The notes: generated by a model from the sequence alone, not told the origin. Positions 1-6,471 are shown, numbered from the stretch's first letter. The stretch: 9,339 nt of DNA from SYAN01 sp049459795 (GCA_049459795.1 JBMUDS010000039.1:1-9339), one strand, 5' to 3'. Numbers and translations: made by a program.

Positions 1-10
1 CGTTAGATGT

Positions 11-18
11 GGAGGAGA
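11..18 (+). promoter_or_regulatory. Shine-Dalgarno site of the SDR stub
   Basis: GGAGGAGA lies just upstream of the ATG at 22 and close to the anti-Shine-Dalgarno consensus. It favours ATG 22 over the in-frame ATG at 7, which lies upstream of the site. Its good condition suggests that the truncated gene was functional until recently or is still translated. Confidence 0.6.
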
Positions 19-21
19 GAA

Positions 22-201
22 ATGAAGAGATTGACTGGACGCGTCGCACTCATCACCGGTGGTGCAAGTGGAATCGGTAAGGCGACTGCATTCCGATTCA
101 TCGAAGAAGGTGCGAAAGTCATCAACAGTGATATCCAAGATGAACTCGCTTTGGCCTTACCAAGGATCCCCAGAGCGGATCTCACAGATGAATTCCTGTA
201 G
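22..201 (+). pseudogene. Truncated short-chain dehydrogenase/reductase (N-terminal stub)
   Basis: The first 45 or so codons encode the start of a classical SDR oxidoreductase. The sequence GRVALITGGASGIGKATA (residues 6-23) holds the TGxxxGxG dinucleotide-binding turn of the Rossmann fold. It is followed by the first helix and the second strand (AKVINSDIQDE, about residues 32-42), where the acidic residue usually sets NAD versus NADP choice. Family members have about 250 residues; this frame stops after 59. Everything from codon 46 on is antisense to the C-terminus of the acetyltransferase gene, whose stop codon is at 157-159, so only about 135 nt of SDR sequence remain. The active-site Ser-Tyr-Lys region is absent, so no catalysis is expected. 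The break lies directly at the neighbour's stop codon, which suggests a deletion or insertion junction. A chimeric assembly cannot be excluded. The substrate of the parent enzyme is unknown. Confidence 0.75.
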
Positions 202-678
202 CGGTTCAGTGATCGGAACTCTTCCTAGGAGATACATGAGCGAGTCATCATCCTCCCTAGTCCTCACGATCTCATCTCCTTCTTTCACAAATGACTTGCC
301 AGTGAACTCTCGCCAACCGAATCGTGAGTAGAACTCCTTCTCTCCTGTCGAGAGCAATGAGATCGAGAAATTCTCAGCACAGTATGAGGTCAACTCCATC
401 ATCAACTTCGATCCAAGACCTTTTCGCCAGTGCTTTGGAGTGACAGCAATACCCTCTACGTAACCGACCTGATGCTCGTTACCATCAATCCAGATTCGTC
501 TCGTTATCACTGCACCATGCGAGATGACTTCATCATCTTCTATTCCTAGAAAACGGATGCCACCACAGGTGTGTTCCCAATCGGCATGAGAGAAGTCGCC
601 CTCGAAGGCCTCCGATAGGAGACGGCGAATCATTGAAGTCTCAGATGGAGTCGGTTCTTCGTTAAGGAGTCGAATCAC
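157..678 (-). CDS. aac(2')-I: AAC(2')-I family aminoglycoside 2'-N-acetyltransferase-like GNAT
   Basis: A 173-residue GNAT acetyltransferase that uses acetyl-CoA. The whole chain resembles mycobacterial AAC(2')-I enzymes: FEGDFSHADWEHTCGG (residues 25-40), HGAVITRR (54-61), GYVEGIAV (72-79), the acetyl-CoA loop around RKGLGSKL (85-92), and a C-terminus ending SGDPW. From memory, the M. tuberculosis AAC(2')-Ic structure uses Asp35, Asp40, Glu82, Gly83, Ser117, Asp152 and the Trp181 carboxylate to hold the drug. With a constant offset of 7, these fall on D28, D33, E75, G76, S110 and D145 here, and the chain also ends in Trp. The start is GTG (676-678), with AGGGA about 14 nt upstream. It is the last gene of the menE-menA-PLDc_N unit, 16 nt after the previous stop. 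Its GC is near 49% by hand count of four lines, lower than the men genes. The physiological substrate may not be an aminoglycoside; some AAC(2') enzymes are proposed to modify cell-wall components. Confidence 0.85.
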   Translation of the reverse strand: MIRLLNEEPTPSETSMIRRLLSEAFEGDFSHADWEHTCGGIRFLGIEDDEVISHGAVITRRIWIDGNEHQVGYVEGIAVTPKHWRKGLGSKLMMELTSYCAENFSISLLSTGEKEFYSRFGWREFTGKSFVKEGDEIVRTREDDDSLMYLLGRVPITEPLQEFICEIRSGDPW

Positions 679-694
679 GAAGTCGATCGATTCC

Positions 695-967
695 CTAGAG
701 ACCTTTCAAGAAATCTGGATTGTCGTCAGGCGGCACGATCTTGTTGTTTCGTCGGAAACCGCGACCGAAGCCTTTTCCTTTAGGTCTTCCCGCGACGAAC
801 CAACCGATCGGACCTAAGGCAAGGGTTTGTGGACCGAAGAGGATGATGATGAGGATCCAGCCCCACTTCGGCAGATTTCTTACCTGTTCCTGATCGGTCT
901 GAGCGCACTCGACCAAGGCATAGATGGTGATGCCAAAGAGGATGATCAGTGGCAGGTAGCGCAACAT
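695..967 (-). CDS. Small PLDc_N-type membrane protein
   Basis: A 90-residue membrane protein. Residues 2-20 form a first hydrophobic helix. Residues 35-59 form a second one with the pattern WGWILIIILFGP...LGPIGWFVAGR, typical of the PLD-nuclease N-terminal (PLDc_N) family, which despite its name has no nuclease domain. A basic, glycine-rich tail (GKGFGRGFRR, 64-73) and an acidic Pro/Asp end (79-90) follow and are probably cytoplasmic. The function is unknown. In many actinobacteria such a protein sits beside menA, and here it begins 9 nt after the menA stop and ends 16 nt before the acetyltransferase start, so it is almost surely co-transcribed. The start is ATG at 967 with no clear ribosome binding site, which suggests translational coupling to menA. 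An accessory role in the membrane steps of quinone synthesis is only an inference from position. Confidence 0.8.
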   Translation of the reverse strand: MLRYLPLIILFGITIYALVECAQTDQEQVRNLPKWGWILIIILFGPQTLALGPIGWFVAGRPKGKGFGRGFRRNNKIVPPDDNPDFLKGL

Positions 968-976
968 GGGGCGAGA

Positions 977-1765
977 TTACCGAGCGCCAAGGAGGAGCGC
1001 CAAAGATAAGAGAAGCGCGAAGAGAATCTGGAACTTCCCGGTAGCTTCGAGCGCTCGGATCAGTTCACCACTTCCAATCGCCTTTCGTATCGCGATCAAT
1101 TGTGGCGTCAATGCCAGAAGAAGGAGTGCAGAAGGCAGTGAGGAAGTCGAGAGGAAGACGACTAAGGAAGCCGAGATCAAGATCCAGTAGAGCGCGATGC
1201 TCTTCTTCGCACCGATGCGCACCGAGAGTGTTCGCTTCCCACTCCTTTGATCCGTCTCGATGTCACGGATGTTGTTGAGCAAGAGGATGCAACAAGCGAT
1301 CGCACCCATCGCACTTCCCAGTGCAACAATGGTGAGGTCGATCTCTTTCGTATGTACGAGGTAAGTACCGATCGTCGCTACGAGTCCGAAGAAGACGAAG
1401 ACTGATATCTCGCCAAGGCCGCGATACCCATAAGGATTCTTTCCACCGGTGTATCTCCATGCTGCGAGGATCGAGATCGCCCCCACGGCGAAGAACCAGA
1501 GAGATGTGGTGATCGCAAGATAGGAGCCCGCGGACATGGCGATGAAGAAAGAGAGATAGGCAGCTCGTTTCACCGACTTTGCACTCTTCGTGCCGGATGC
1601 GACAAGGCGAAGTGGTCCGATACGTCCTTCATCGGTGCCGCGGATGCCATCGGAGTAATCATTCGCATAATTGACCGCAATCTGTAACGCGAGAGCGACG
1701 ATCAGCGCTGCTATGCCACCGGTCAACGAGAAGCTCTCGCCCGCATAAGCGCTCGCAACCAGCAC
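977..1765 (-). CDS. menA: 1,4-dihydroxy-2-naphthoate polyprenyltransferase MenA
   Basis: An integral-membrane prenyltransferase of the UbiA superfamily. It joins a polyprenyl chain to 1,4-dihydroxy-2-naphthoate to give demethylmenaquinone. In the 262-residue chain counted from GTG 1765, the first Mg-diphosphate motif is NYANDYSD (32-39), followed by GIRGTDEGRIGPLRLV (40-55). YTGGKNPYGYRGLGE (105-119) is the MenA-specific loop, and NNIRDIETDQRSGKRTL (164-180) is the second aspartate motif. About eight hydrophobic helices are visible. GTG 1765 is the first usual start codon in frame, but it falls inside the first helix and drops the conserved RPRTLPAA segment that is encoded just upstream (see the entry at 1766-1844). 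The true protein should therefore begin near 1844. It lies directly after menE and 9 nt before the PLDc_N gene. The function is secure; the 5-prime end is not. Confidence 0.92.
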   Translation of the reverse strand: MLVASAYAGESFSLTGGIAALIVALALQIAVNYANDYSDGIRGTDEGRIGPLRLVASGTKSAKSVKRAAYLSFFIAMSAGSYLAITTSLWFFAVGAISILAAWRYTGGKNPYGYRGLGEISVFVFFGLVATIGTYLVHTKEIDLTIVALGSAMGAIACCILLLNNIRDIETDQRSGKRTLSVRIGAKKSIALYWILISASLVVFLSTSSLPSALLLLALTPQLIAIRKAIGSGELIRALEATGKFQILFALLLSLALLLGAR

Positions 1766-1844
1766 GGGCGCGATCGCAGCCGGAAGCGTCCTGGGCCTAG
1801 CTCCCTGAAGCCAAGGCTCGATCCCAGTCTTGATCGGAGATCAC
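1766..1844 (-). other. menA: Missing 5-prime end of menA; probable one-base frameshift or unusual start
   Basis: The menA frame stays open upstream of GTG 1765 as far as the menE stop (TGA, 1841-1843). It encodes IEPWLQGARPRTLPAAIAPV, which matches the conserved MenA N-terminus (W-x-x-GARPRTLP). No ATG, GTG, TTG or CTG occurs in this frame here. A GTG at 1844-1842 overlaps the menE stop as GTGA, with purine-rich GAAAGAGAG just upstream, but its frame reads VISDQDWDRALASGS and then stops. Removing one base from the GGG run (CCC at 1823-1825 on the plus strand) would join VISDQDW to IEPWLQGARPRTL and give a normal MenA. A sequencing or assembly indel is the simplest reading. Initiation at ATC (1822-1820 or 1834-1832) or readthrough of the menE TGA, which is in frame, are alternatives. 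Confidence 0.7.
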
Positions 1845-2956
1845 CGACTCTCTTTCGCTATCACACTGCGTAAGACCTTCTCGCGGTCAACCTTACCGAG
1901 CGCACTCTTCGGTATCTCGGCGACGCGATAGATATCTTGTGGAATCGCATAACGTCCTAACGATGCACGGATCTTGCCTTGTAACTCCTGCCAGTGATCG
2001 ACTTCGATCGTCGCAGTGGTCGCAATCGCAAGTCTCTCGCCCCACTCGGCGTCGGGATGAGTGAATGCGACGACTTCACCATCGATCAATGTGGAGAGGA
2101 ACTCTTCGACTGCGCGAAGCGAGATCTTCTCGCCACCAGAGATGATCACGTCATCGACTCGTCCCGTGACAATCAATCGTCCGGCTTCGAAGTAGCCAAG
2201 ATCGTTCGTCAGATACCAACCATGCTTATCTGCGATCGCAGTGATCGCCTCTCCATCATAAGTCGGTAGGTAGTACGAAGCGAGCGCATCACTCTTAATG
2301 GCGATCCTTCCCTCTCGAAGTTCGACTTCGGTTCCCGCCAAGGGAATCCCGTCATAGATGCATCCGCCGGAGGTCTCAGTCATGCCATAGGTCGATGTGA
2401 CCTGCACCTGGGCATCGACTGCGCTCTTTCTTAACTCGTTCGAAAGTCGTGCACCTCCGACCAATATTCGGTGTGCTGATTGGAAGTGACGAAGCAGGAA
2501 TCCACTCTCATTCACTGCACGATGAAGTTGTGTCGGCACGATCGCTGTGAAATCGGCGGTAGGGACGGTCTCAAGATTCGGGTTACGAAGATCGATGGGC
2601 TCCCTTCCCAATTCGAGGGAACGGACCAAGACGTTGACGCCTGCGATATGGGTCAAAGGCAGGAGCAATGACCAGGTATCGCCGGAGGCTGCACCCAGAT
2701 AATCATTCGATGCGCGTGCGGAGGCGAAGAGCGCTGCAGCGCTAAGGCCGATCTCTTTAGCTTTTCCGGTCGTGCCACTCGTCGAAACCACGACCGCTAC
2801 ATTCTCGGGAACGGCAGTCAGCGAAGGATTGCTCTGTTCCGCGAAGCGCAATGCAGGTCCAGAACCGTTGAGTGCTTTCGCAAGTGAGTCGAGTATCTGT
2901 GGCATCTGCCACTCAGCGGTTACGTGCTTCACGCCCCGCTTGGCGTTCGGATCCAT
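1841..2956 (-). CDS. menE: o-Succinylbenzoate-CoA ligase MenE
   Basis: An adenylate-forming (ANL family) enzyme that activates o-succinylbenzoate with ATP and CoA, giving the substrate of MenB. The phosphate-binding loop STSGTTGK is at residues 58-65, LPLTHIAG at 99-106, the adenine-site motif TYGMTET at 189-195, the ribose-binding Asp at 252 (TNDLG), the hinge region GRVDDVIISGGEKI at 265-278, and the C-terminal catalytic lysine at 355 (PKSALGKVDRE). At 371 residues it is shorter than the B. subtilis and E. coli enzymes because it lacks much of the N-terminal lobe. Short forms are usual in actinobacteria. The ATG at 2956 has no Shine-Dalgarno site and lies 9 nt from a -10-like element, so a leaderless or very short-leader transcript is likely. 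It heads the minus-strand unit, and its last bases may overlap the menA start. Confidence 0.93.
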   Translation of the reverse strand: MDPNAKRGVKHVTAEWQMPQILDSLAKALNGSGPALRFAEQSNPSLTAVPENVAVVVSTSGTTGKAKEIGLSAAALFASARASNDYLGAASGDTWSLLLPLTHIAGVNVLVRSLELGREPIDLRNPNLETVPTADFTAIVPTQLHRAVNESGFLLRHFQSAHRILVGGARLSNELRKSAVDAQVQVTSTYGMTETSGGCIYDGIPLAGTEVELREGRIAIKSDALASYYLPTYDGEAITAIADKHGWYLTNDLGYFEAGRLIVTGRVDDVIISGGEKISLRAVEEFLSTLIDGEVVAFTHPDAEWGERLAIATTATIEVDHWQELQGKIRASLGRYAIPQDIYRVAEIPKSALGKVDREKVLRSVIAKESR

Positions 2957-2981
2957 ATCACGCGTAGGCTATCGGCTCACC
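2957..2981. promoter_or_regulatory. Compact divergent promoter gap between menE and menB
   Basis: Only 25 bp separate the two divergent start codons, and neither has a Shine-Dalgarno sequence. The heptamer TAGGCTA (2965-2971) reads as a -10 hexamer (TAnnnT) on both strands: TAGGCT toward menB, ending 11 nt before its ATG, and TAGCCT toward menE, ending 9 nt before its ATG. Such spacing would give leaderless or very short-leader mRNAs, which are common in actinobacteria. I see no clear -35 box on either side. Both RNA polymerase sites share the same bases, so the two units may compete for or share one promoter. This is a prediction from sequence only. Confidence 0.45.
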
Positions 2982-3860
2982 ATGAGTAAACCAATAAAGC
3001 GAGAGCCAGGTTCTAGGCAGATTCCGAATTGGCAGTCGGCACGGGTCAGTGCTGATTTCACCGATGTGAAGTATGAGACTGCTGAGGGGATGGCGAAGAT
3101 CACCATCAATCGCCCGAAGGTTCGCAATGCCTTCCGCCCAGAGACTTTGGCTGAGTTACAGATCGCATTCAACGCCGCTCGTGATGATGAGAGTGTCGGT
3201 GTCATCATCTTCACTGGCGAAGGCTCGGAGGCATTCTGTTCTGGTGGTGACATCTCGGTTCGTGGTGATGATGGATATATCGGCAGTGATTCCTTAGGTA
3301 AGAAAGGAATCGGCCGACTCAACGTATTGGATCTGCAAGTACAGATTCGAAGGACACCGAAGCCAGTGGTAGCGATGGTCGCAGGATGGGCGATCGGTGG
3401 CGGTCATGTACTTCACGTGGTCTGTGATCTGACGATCGCAGCCGAGAACGCGAAGTTCGGCCAGACCGGACCGATGGTCGGATCATTCGATGGCGGTTAT
3501 GGATCAGGACTCCTTGCTCGTCACGTCGGTCAGAAGAAGGCACGAGAGATCTGGTTCCTTTGCCGGCAATATGACGCGAAGGAAGCGCTCGAGATGGGAC
3601 TCGTCAACGCTGTCGTGCCAGTCGAAGAGCTTGAAGCAGAGACCGTCTCGTGGTGTCGAGAGATGCTCCGACATTCACCGATGGCACTTCGTCTCTTGAA
3701 GGCCGGGATGAATGCGGCTGATGATGGACTTGCAGGAGTACAACAACTCGCTGGCGATGCCACGCTCCTCTTCTATCTCACCGAAGAGGGACAAGAAGGT
3801 CGCGATGCTTATAAGGAGAAGCGTCCACCGGAATTCGGACGATTCCCGAAACGTCCTTAG
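2982..3860 (+). CDS. menB: 1,4-Dihydroxy-2-naphthoyl-CoA synthase MenB
   Basis: A crotonase-fold enzyme that closes the second ring of o-succinylbenzoyl-CoA to give 1,4-dihydroxy-2-naphthoyl-CoA. The chain has 292 residues, normal for the family. AFCSGGDISVRGDDGY (84-99) is the CoA/oxyanion region with the MenB-specific disordered loop after it. GWAIGGGHVLHVVCDL (135-150) is the second oxyanion half, FGQTGPMVGSFDGGYGS (159-175) is the active-site loop, and the C-terminus (AYKEKRPPEFGRFP) is that of true MenB. The loop has Gly (G163) where the mycobacterial enzyme has Asp, so it should be of the bicarbonate-dependent type found in E. coli. The ATG at 2982 was chosen because the frame upstream is only the antisense of menE, and because residues 1-30 look like a normal MenB lead. 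There is no Shine-Dalgarno site. It is the first gene of menB-menC-menD. Confidence 0.96.
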   Translation: MSKPIKREPGSRQIPNWQSARVSADFTDVKYETAEGMAKITINRPKVRNAFRPETLAELQIAFNAARDDESVGVIIFTGEGSEAFCSGGDISVRGDDGYIGSDSLGKKGIGRLNVLDLQVQIRRTPKPVVAMVAGWAIGGGHVLHVVCDLTIAAENAKFGQTGPMVGSFDGGYGSGLLARHVGQKKAREIWFLCRQYDAKEALEMGLVNAVVPVEELEAETVSWCREMLRHSPMALRLLKAGMNAADDGLAGVQQLAGDATLLFYLTEEGQEGRDAYKEKRPPEFGRFPKRP

Positions 3861-3892
3861 TCACTAAGAAGTAAGAAGAGAATCAACAAGAA

Positions 3893-4855
3893 GTGAATAC
3901 GTATCCAGATCTTTCTGAAGTTCTCGCATCCTTGAATGTGGTGCGGTTGCCGATGCGAACACGATTTCGTGGGATCGATCATCGCGAGGTCGCCCTCTTC
4001 GAAGGTCCTTACGGATGGGGCGAGTTCTCCCCCTTCCTTGAATATGGAAGCGAAGAATCCTCATGGTGGCTACGAGCTGGCCTCGAAGCCGCATTCGAAG
4101 CGCCATCGCCTCTTCTTCGTGATCAGATCGAGATTAACGCCACGCTTCCCGAACTAGATGAAGCAAGCGAGATTCAGGCGGTACTAGACCTCTATCCAGG
4201 GACGAAGACGGTCAAGATCAAAGTAAGTGAGGATGTAGAACGAAGCCGCGCACGTATCGCGACGGTGAGAGAGATCTCGCCATCAATCACAATACGGCTC
4301 GATGTCAATGGTGGATGGAGCGCGGATCAAGCAGTCGCATTCTTAGAACCTATTAGCGAAGGCATCGAGTATGTAGAGCAACCATGTGCCACGATCGAGG
4401 AACTTCGTGAGGTGAAACGACGAATCGGTGTGAAAATCGCTGCAGATGAAGTGGTTCGAAAGAGTCAGGATCCATTCGCCATCGACCTTTTCGAGGCTGC
4501 GGATCTCTTGGTCTTGAAAGTCTCACCGCTCGGCGGGATCAAACGATCTCGTGAGATCGCCGCTCATCACAAACTCCCAGTAGCCGTCTCGAGCGCACTT
4601 GAGAGTGGAGTCGGCATTGCGCATGGCCTACGGCTTGCTGCATCCATCCCGGATTATCACCGTGCATCTGGTTTAGGCACCGGTGCTCTCTTCACCGATG
4701 ATGTGGTGAAGTCGAAGATCGAAGATGGTCGGATGAGAGTGAGTGGGATCGCAACTCTCGATCGTCTTACTCTCGATCGACTCGCAGTGGAGAGTGATCG
4801 ATTCAAGTGGTGGCAAAATCGAGTCCGTGCGAGTTATGAGGTGCTTGAAGGATGA
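3893..4855 (+). CDS. menC: o-Succinylbenzoate synthase MenC
   Basis: An enolase-superfamily dehydratase that converts SHCHC to o-succinylbenzoate with a Mg ion. The 320-residue chain keeps all catalytic residues: the KxK pair K108/K110 (VKIKV), metal ligands D137 (RLDVNGGW), E162 (VEQP) and D185 (AADE), and the base K209 (LLVLKVSPLGG). The N-terminal capping domain includes MRTRFRG (21-27) and GWGEFSPFLEY (41-51), typical of actinobacterial MenC. The start is GTG at 3893, 32 nt after the menB stop. The upstream sequence is purine-rich (AAGAAGAGAA) without a clear Shine-Dalgarno core, so a slightly later start is possible but less likely. The gene ends in an ATGA overlap with menD. A short tandem repeat near the C-terminus is listed separately. 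Confidence 0.95.
   Translation: MNTYPDLSEVLASLNVVRLPMRTRFRGIDHREVALFEGPYGWGEFSPFLEYGSEESSWWLRAGLEAAFEAPSPLLRDQIEINATLPELDEASEIQAVLDLYPGTKTVKIKVSEDVERSRARIATVREISPSITIRLDVNGGWSADQAVAFLEPISEGIEYVEQPCATIEELREVKRRIGVKIAADEVVRKSQDPFAIDLFEAADLLVLKVSPLGGIKRSREIAAHHKLPVAVSSALESGVGIAHGLRLAASIPDYHRASGLGTGALFTDDVVKSKIEDGRMRVSGIATLDRLTLDRLAVESDRFKWWQNRVRASYEVLEG
4754..4783 (+). repeat. 15-bp tandem duplication in menC
   Basis: Two adjacent 15-bp units, ACTCTCGATCGTCTT and ACTCTCGATCGACTC, agree at 13 of 15 positions and encode the repeated peptide TLDRL (residues 288-297). The unit keeps the reading frame, so it lengthens the C-terminal part of MenC by five residues and does no obvious damage. It probably arose by replication slippage. 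Confidence 0.7.
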
Positions 4856-6471
4856 GTGAACAAGCGACGAATCTCGCTCGTCACATCGTGAGGCGCCTTG
4901 TCGAACTTGGCATCAGCGATGTGGTGATCTCTCCAGGATCTCGTAATGCACCGCTATCTCTTGCCTTCTCGGATGCTTCGAAGCGTGGTCTCATCGAGAC
5001 CCATATCCGCATCGATGAGCGTGGCGCGGCCTTCTATGCGCTCGGCCTAGCGAAGGCTACGAATCGCTATGTCCCCGTCGTCTCTACGAGTGGCACGGCA
5101 GTGGCTAACTTCATGCCGGCACTCCTTGAGGCCTATCACTCCAATCTCCGTCTTCTCTTGCTCACTGCGGATCGTCCCGAACGAGTGCGAAAGACGGGCT
5201 CTAACCAGACCACGCTGCAACAAGGGATCTTCGGCAACTTCGTCGTGAAGTCGATCGATACCGCCACCGCCTTTGAACCGAGCCATCTTCTTGCCGACTC
5301 GCAGAGCAATGGCGGTCCGGTCCATTTCAATCTCCAATTCGACGAGCCACTTCTTCCTGATGCCTCCAACTCGACCGATAGTTGGCTCGATGGCATCAAG
5401 GTCACACCACTCGAAACCAAGACGCTCATCTCAGGAGAGATCGCGATCAATCAGGAGCGAACCGTGGTGATCATCGGTCATGACCTCGCAGGGTTTACTG
5501 CGGAGGAGGTCGAAGCCTTTGCGCTCGCAACGAAAGGTGTCGTACTGGCTGAGGATCCGCTCTCGTTTCCGCAGTGCATCCCACATGCTTCATTGATCTT
5601 GAGTGATGAGAAGGTCCGTGCTGATCTTCAAGCGGATCTTGCGATCGTGATCGGTCGCACTACGCTCAATCGCTCACTCAATTCCTATATCTCTGCCGCC
5701 AAGCGGATCATGGTGATCGATCCACGCGCTGCAGCGATCGACACTCGTCGTAGCGCGGATGAGATCCATCATCATTTACCGAAGGTCGTTGCGACGAAAG
5801 CAGAGCAACAGTGGCGTGAGCGATGGCTTACCTTCTTCTCGAAAGCCGCTGAAGCGATCTCATCGAGTGCGGAGTGGAGTGAAGGAAGAGTCGCTGCTGC
5901 TGTCGCGCAGATAGATATGGATGCGCTCTTCGTCGCATCATCGAGGCCGATTCGAGATATCGAAGCCTTCGCGCTACCTCGCGATGATGCAAGGATCCCG
6001 GTCTTCGCAAACCGTGGTCTTGCCGGCATCGATGGGAATATCTCAACAGCGATGGGAATCGCGCATCATTTCAATCGAAGCGTTGCCCTCCTTGGCGATC
6101 TCGCATTCCTTCATGACATCTCTGCCCTCACCAATCTCGAAGACTCCGATCTCACCATCATCGTCGTCGACAACAATGGCGGTGGCATCTTCTCCACATT
6201 GCCACAGCGCGGCGTGGAGCACTTCGAATCGGTCTTCGGAACACCACATGAGAAGGAGCTCAAGAAGGTCGCTACCTCTTTCGGCGTACCTGCAGTCGAA
6301 GTGGATTCGATAGAAGGACTATTGCATGCCTATGAAGCGACAGGGAAGAAGCGTGGTTCGTCGATGCGGGTGATCATCGCGAAGATGCCGGATCGCGAGA
6401 GCAATGCAAAAAATCTCGATGAGATTCGAGAGAGATTCTCTCATCTCGCTTCTGGATTAATGTCGCGCTAA
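4852..6471 (+). CDS. menD: SEPHCHC synthase MenD (2-oxoglutarate decarboxylase, ThDP-dependent)
   Basis: A thiamine-diphosphate enzyme that decarboxylates 2-oxoglutarate and adds the succinyl unit to isochorismate, the first committed step of the pathway. It has 539 residues, against about 556 in E. coli. VISPGSRNAPLSLAF (25-39) and IDERGAAFYALGLAKAT (54-70) include the ThDP-activating glutamate E56. STSGTAVAN (78-86) and LTADRPERVRKTGSNQT (104-120) belong to the substrate site. SSRPIRDI (363-370) and NRGLAGIDGNIST (387-399) bind substrate and cofactor. GDLAFLHD (415-422) through DNNGGGIFS (440-448) is the ThDP-Mg motif. The ATG overlaps the menC stop (ATGA), with GAGG about 10 nt upstream inside menC, so translation is coupled. 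Its last 15 bp overlap the end of menF on the other strand. All key motifs are intact. Confidence 0.97.
   Translation: MSEQATNLARHIVRRLVELGISDVVISPGSRNAPLSLAFSDASKRGLIETHIRIDERGAAFYALGLAKATNRYVPVVSTSGTAVANFMPALLEAYHSNLRLLLLTADRPERVRKTGSNQTTLQQGIFGNFVVKSIDTATAFEPSHLLADSQSNGGPVHFNLQFDEPLLPDASNSTDSWLDGIKVTPLETKTLISGEIAINQERTVVIIGHDLAGFTAEEVEAFALATKGVVLAEDPLSFPQCIPHASLILSDEKVRADLQADLAIVIGRTTLNRSLNSYISAAKRIMVIDPRAAAIDTRRSADEIHHHLPKVVATKAEQQWRERWLTFFSKAAEAISSSAEWSEGRVAAAVAQIDMDALFVASSRPIRDIEAFALPRDDARIPVFANRGLAGIDGNISTAMGIAHHFNRSVALLGDLAFLHDISALTNLEDSDLTIIVVDNNGGGIFSTLPQRGVEHFESVFGTPHEKELKKVATSFGVPAVEVDSIEGLLHAYEATGKKRGSSMRVIIAKMPDRESNAKNLDEIRERFSHLASGLMSR

Noticed and set aside
140..170. Insertion sequence or attachment site at the SDR/acetyltransferase junction
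   Set aside because: I see no inverted repeat ends, target duplication, tRNA end or transposase sequence near the junction.
22..201. SDR stub as a complete novel small protein
   Set aside because: The first 45 residues are clearly the start of a Rossmann fold and the rest is antisense to the acetyltransferase, so a truncated gene is the simpler reading.
827..1190. Plus-strand open frames over the PLDc_N and menA genes
   Set aside because: Their translations resemble no family I recognise and carry the mirrored composition of the real minus-strand genes.
2772..2981. N-terminal extension of menB by 70 residues
   Set aside because: It is antisense to the start of menE and has no MenB-like sequence; the normal MenB lead begins at ATG 2982.
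5921..6313. 130-residue Ser-rich plus-strand frame inside menD
   Set aside because: Its reading is a shifted frame of menD, whose ThDP motifs in this stretch are intact; the Ser-rich makeup is typical of a shadow frame.
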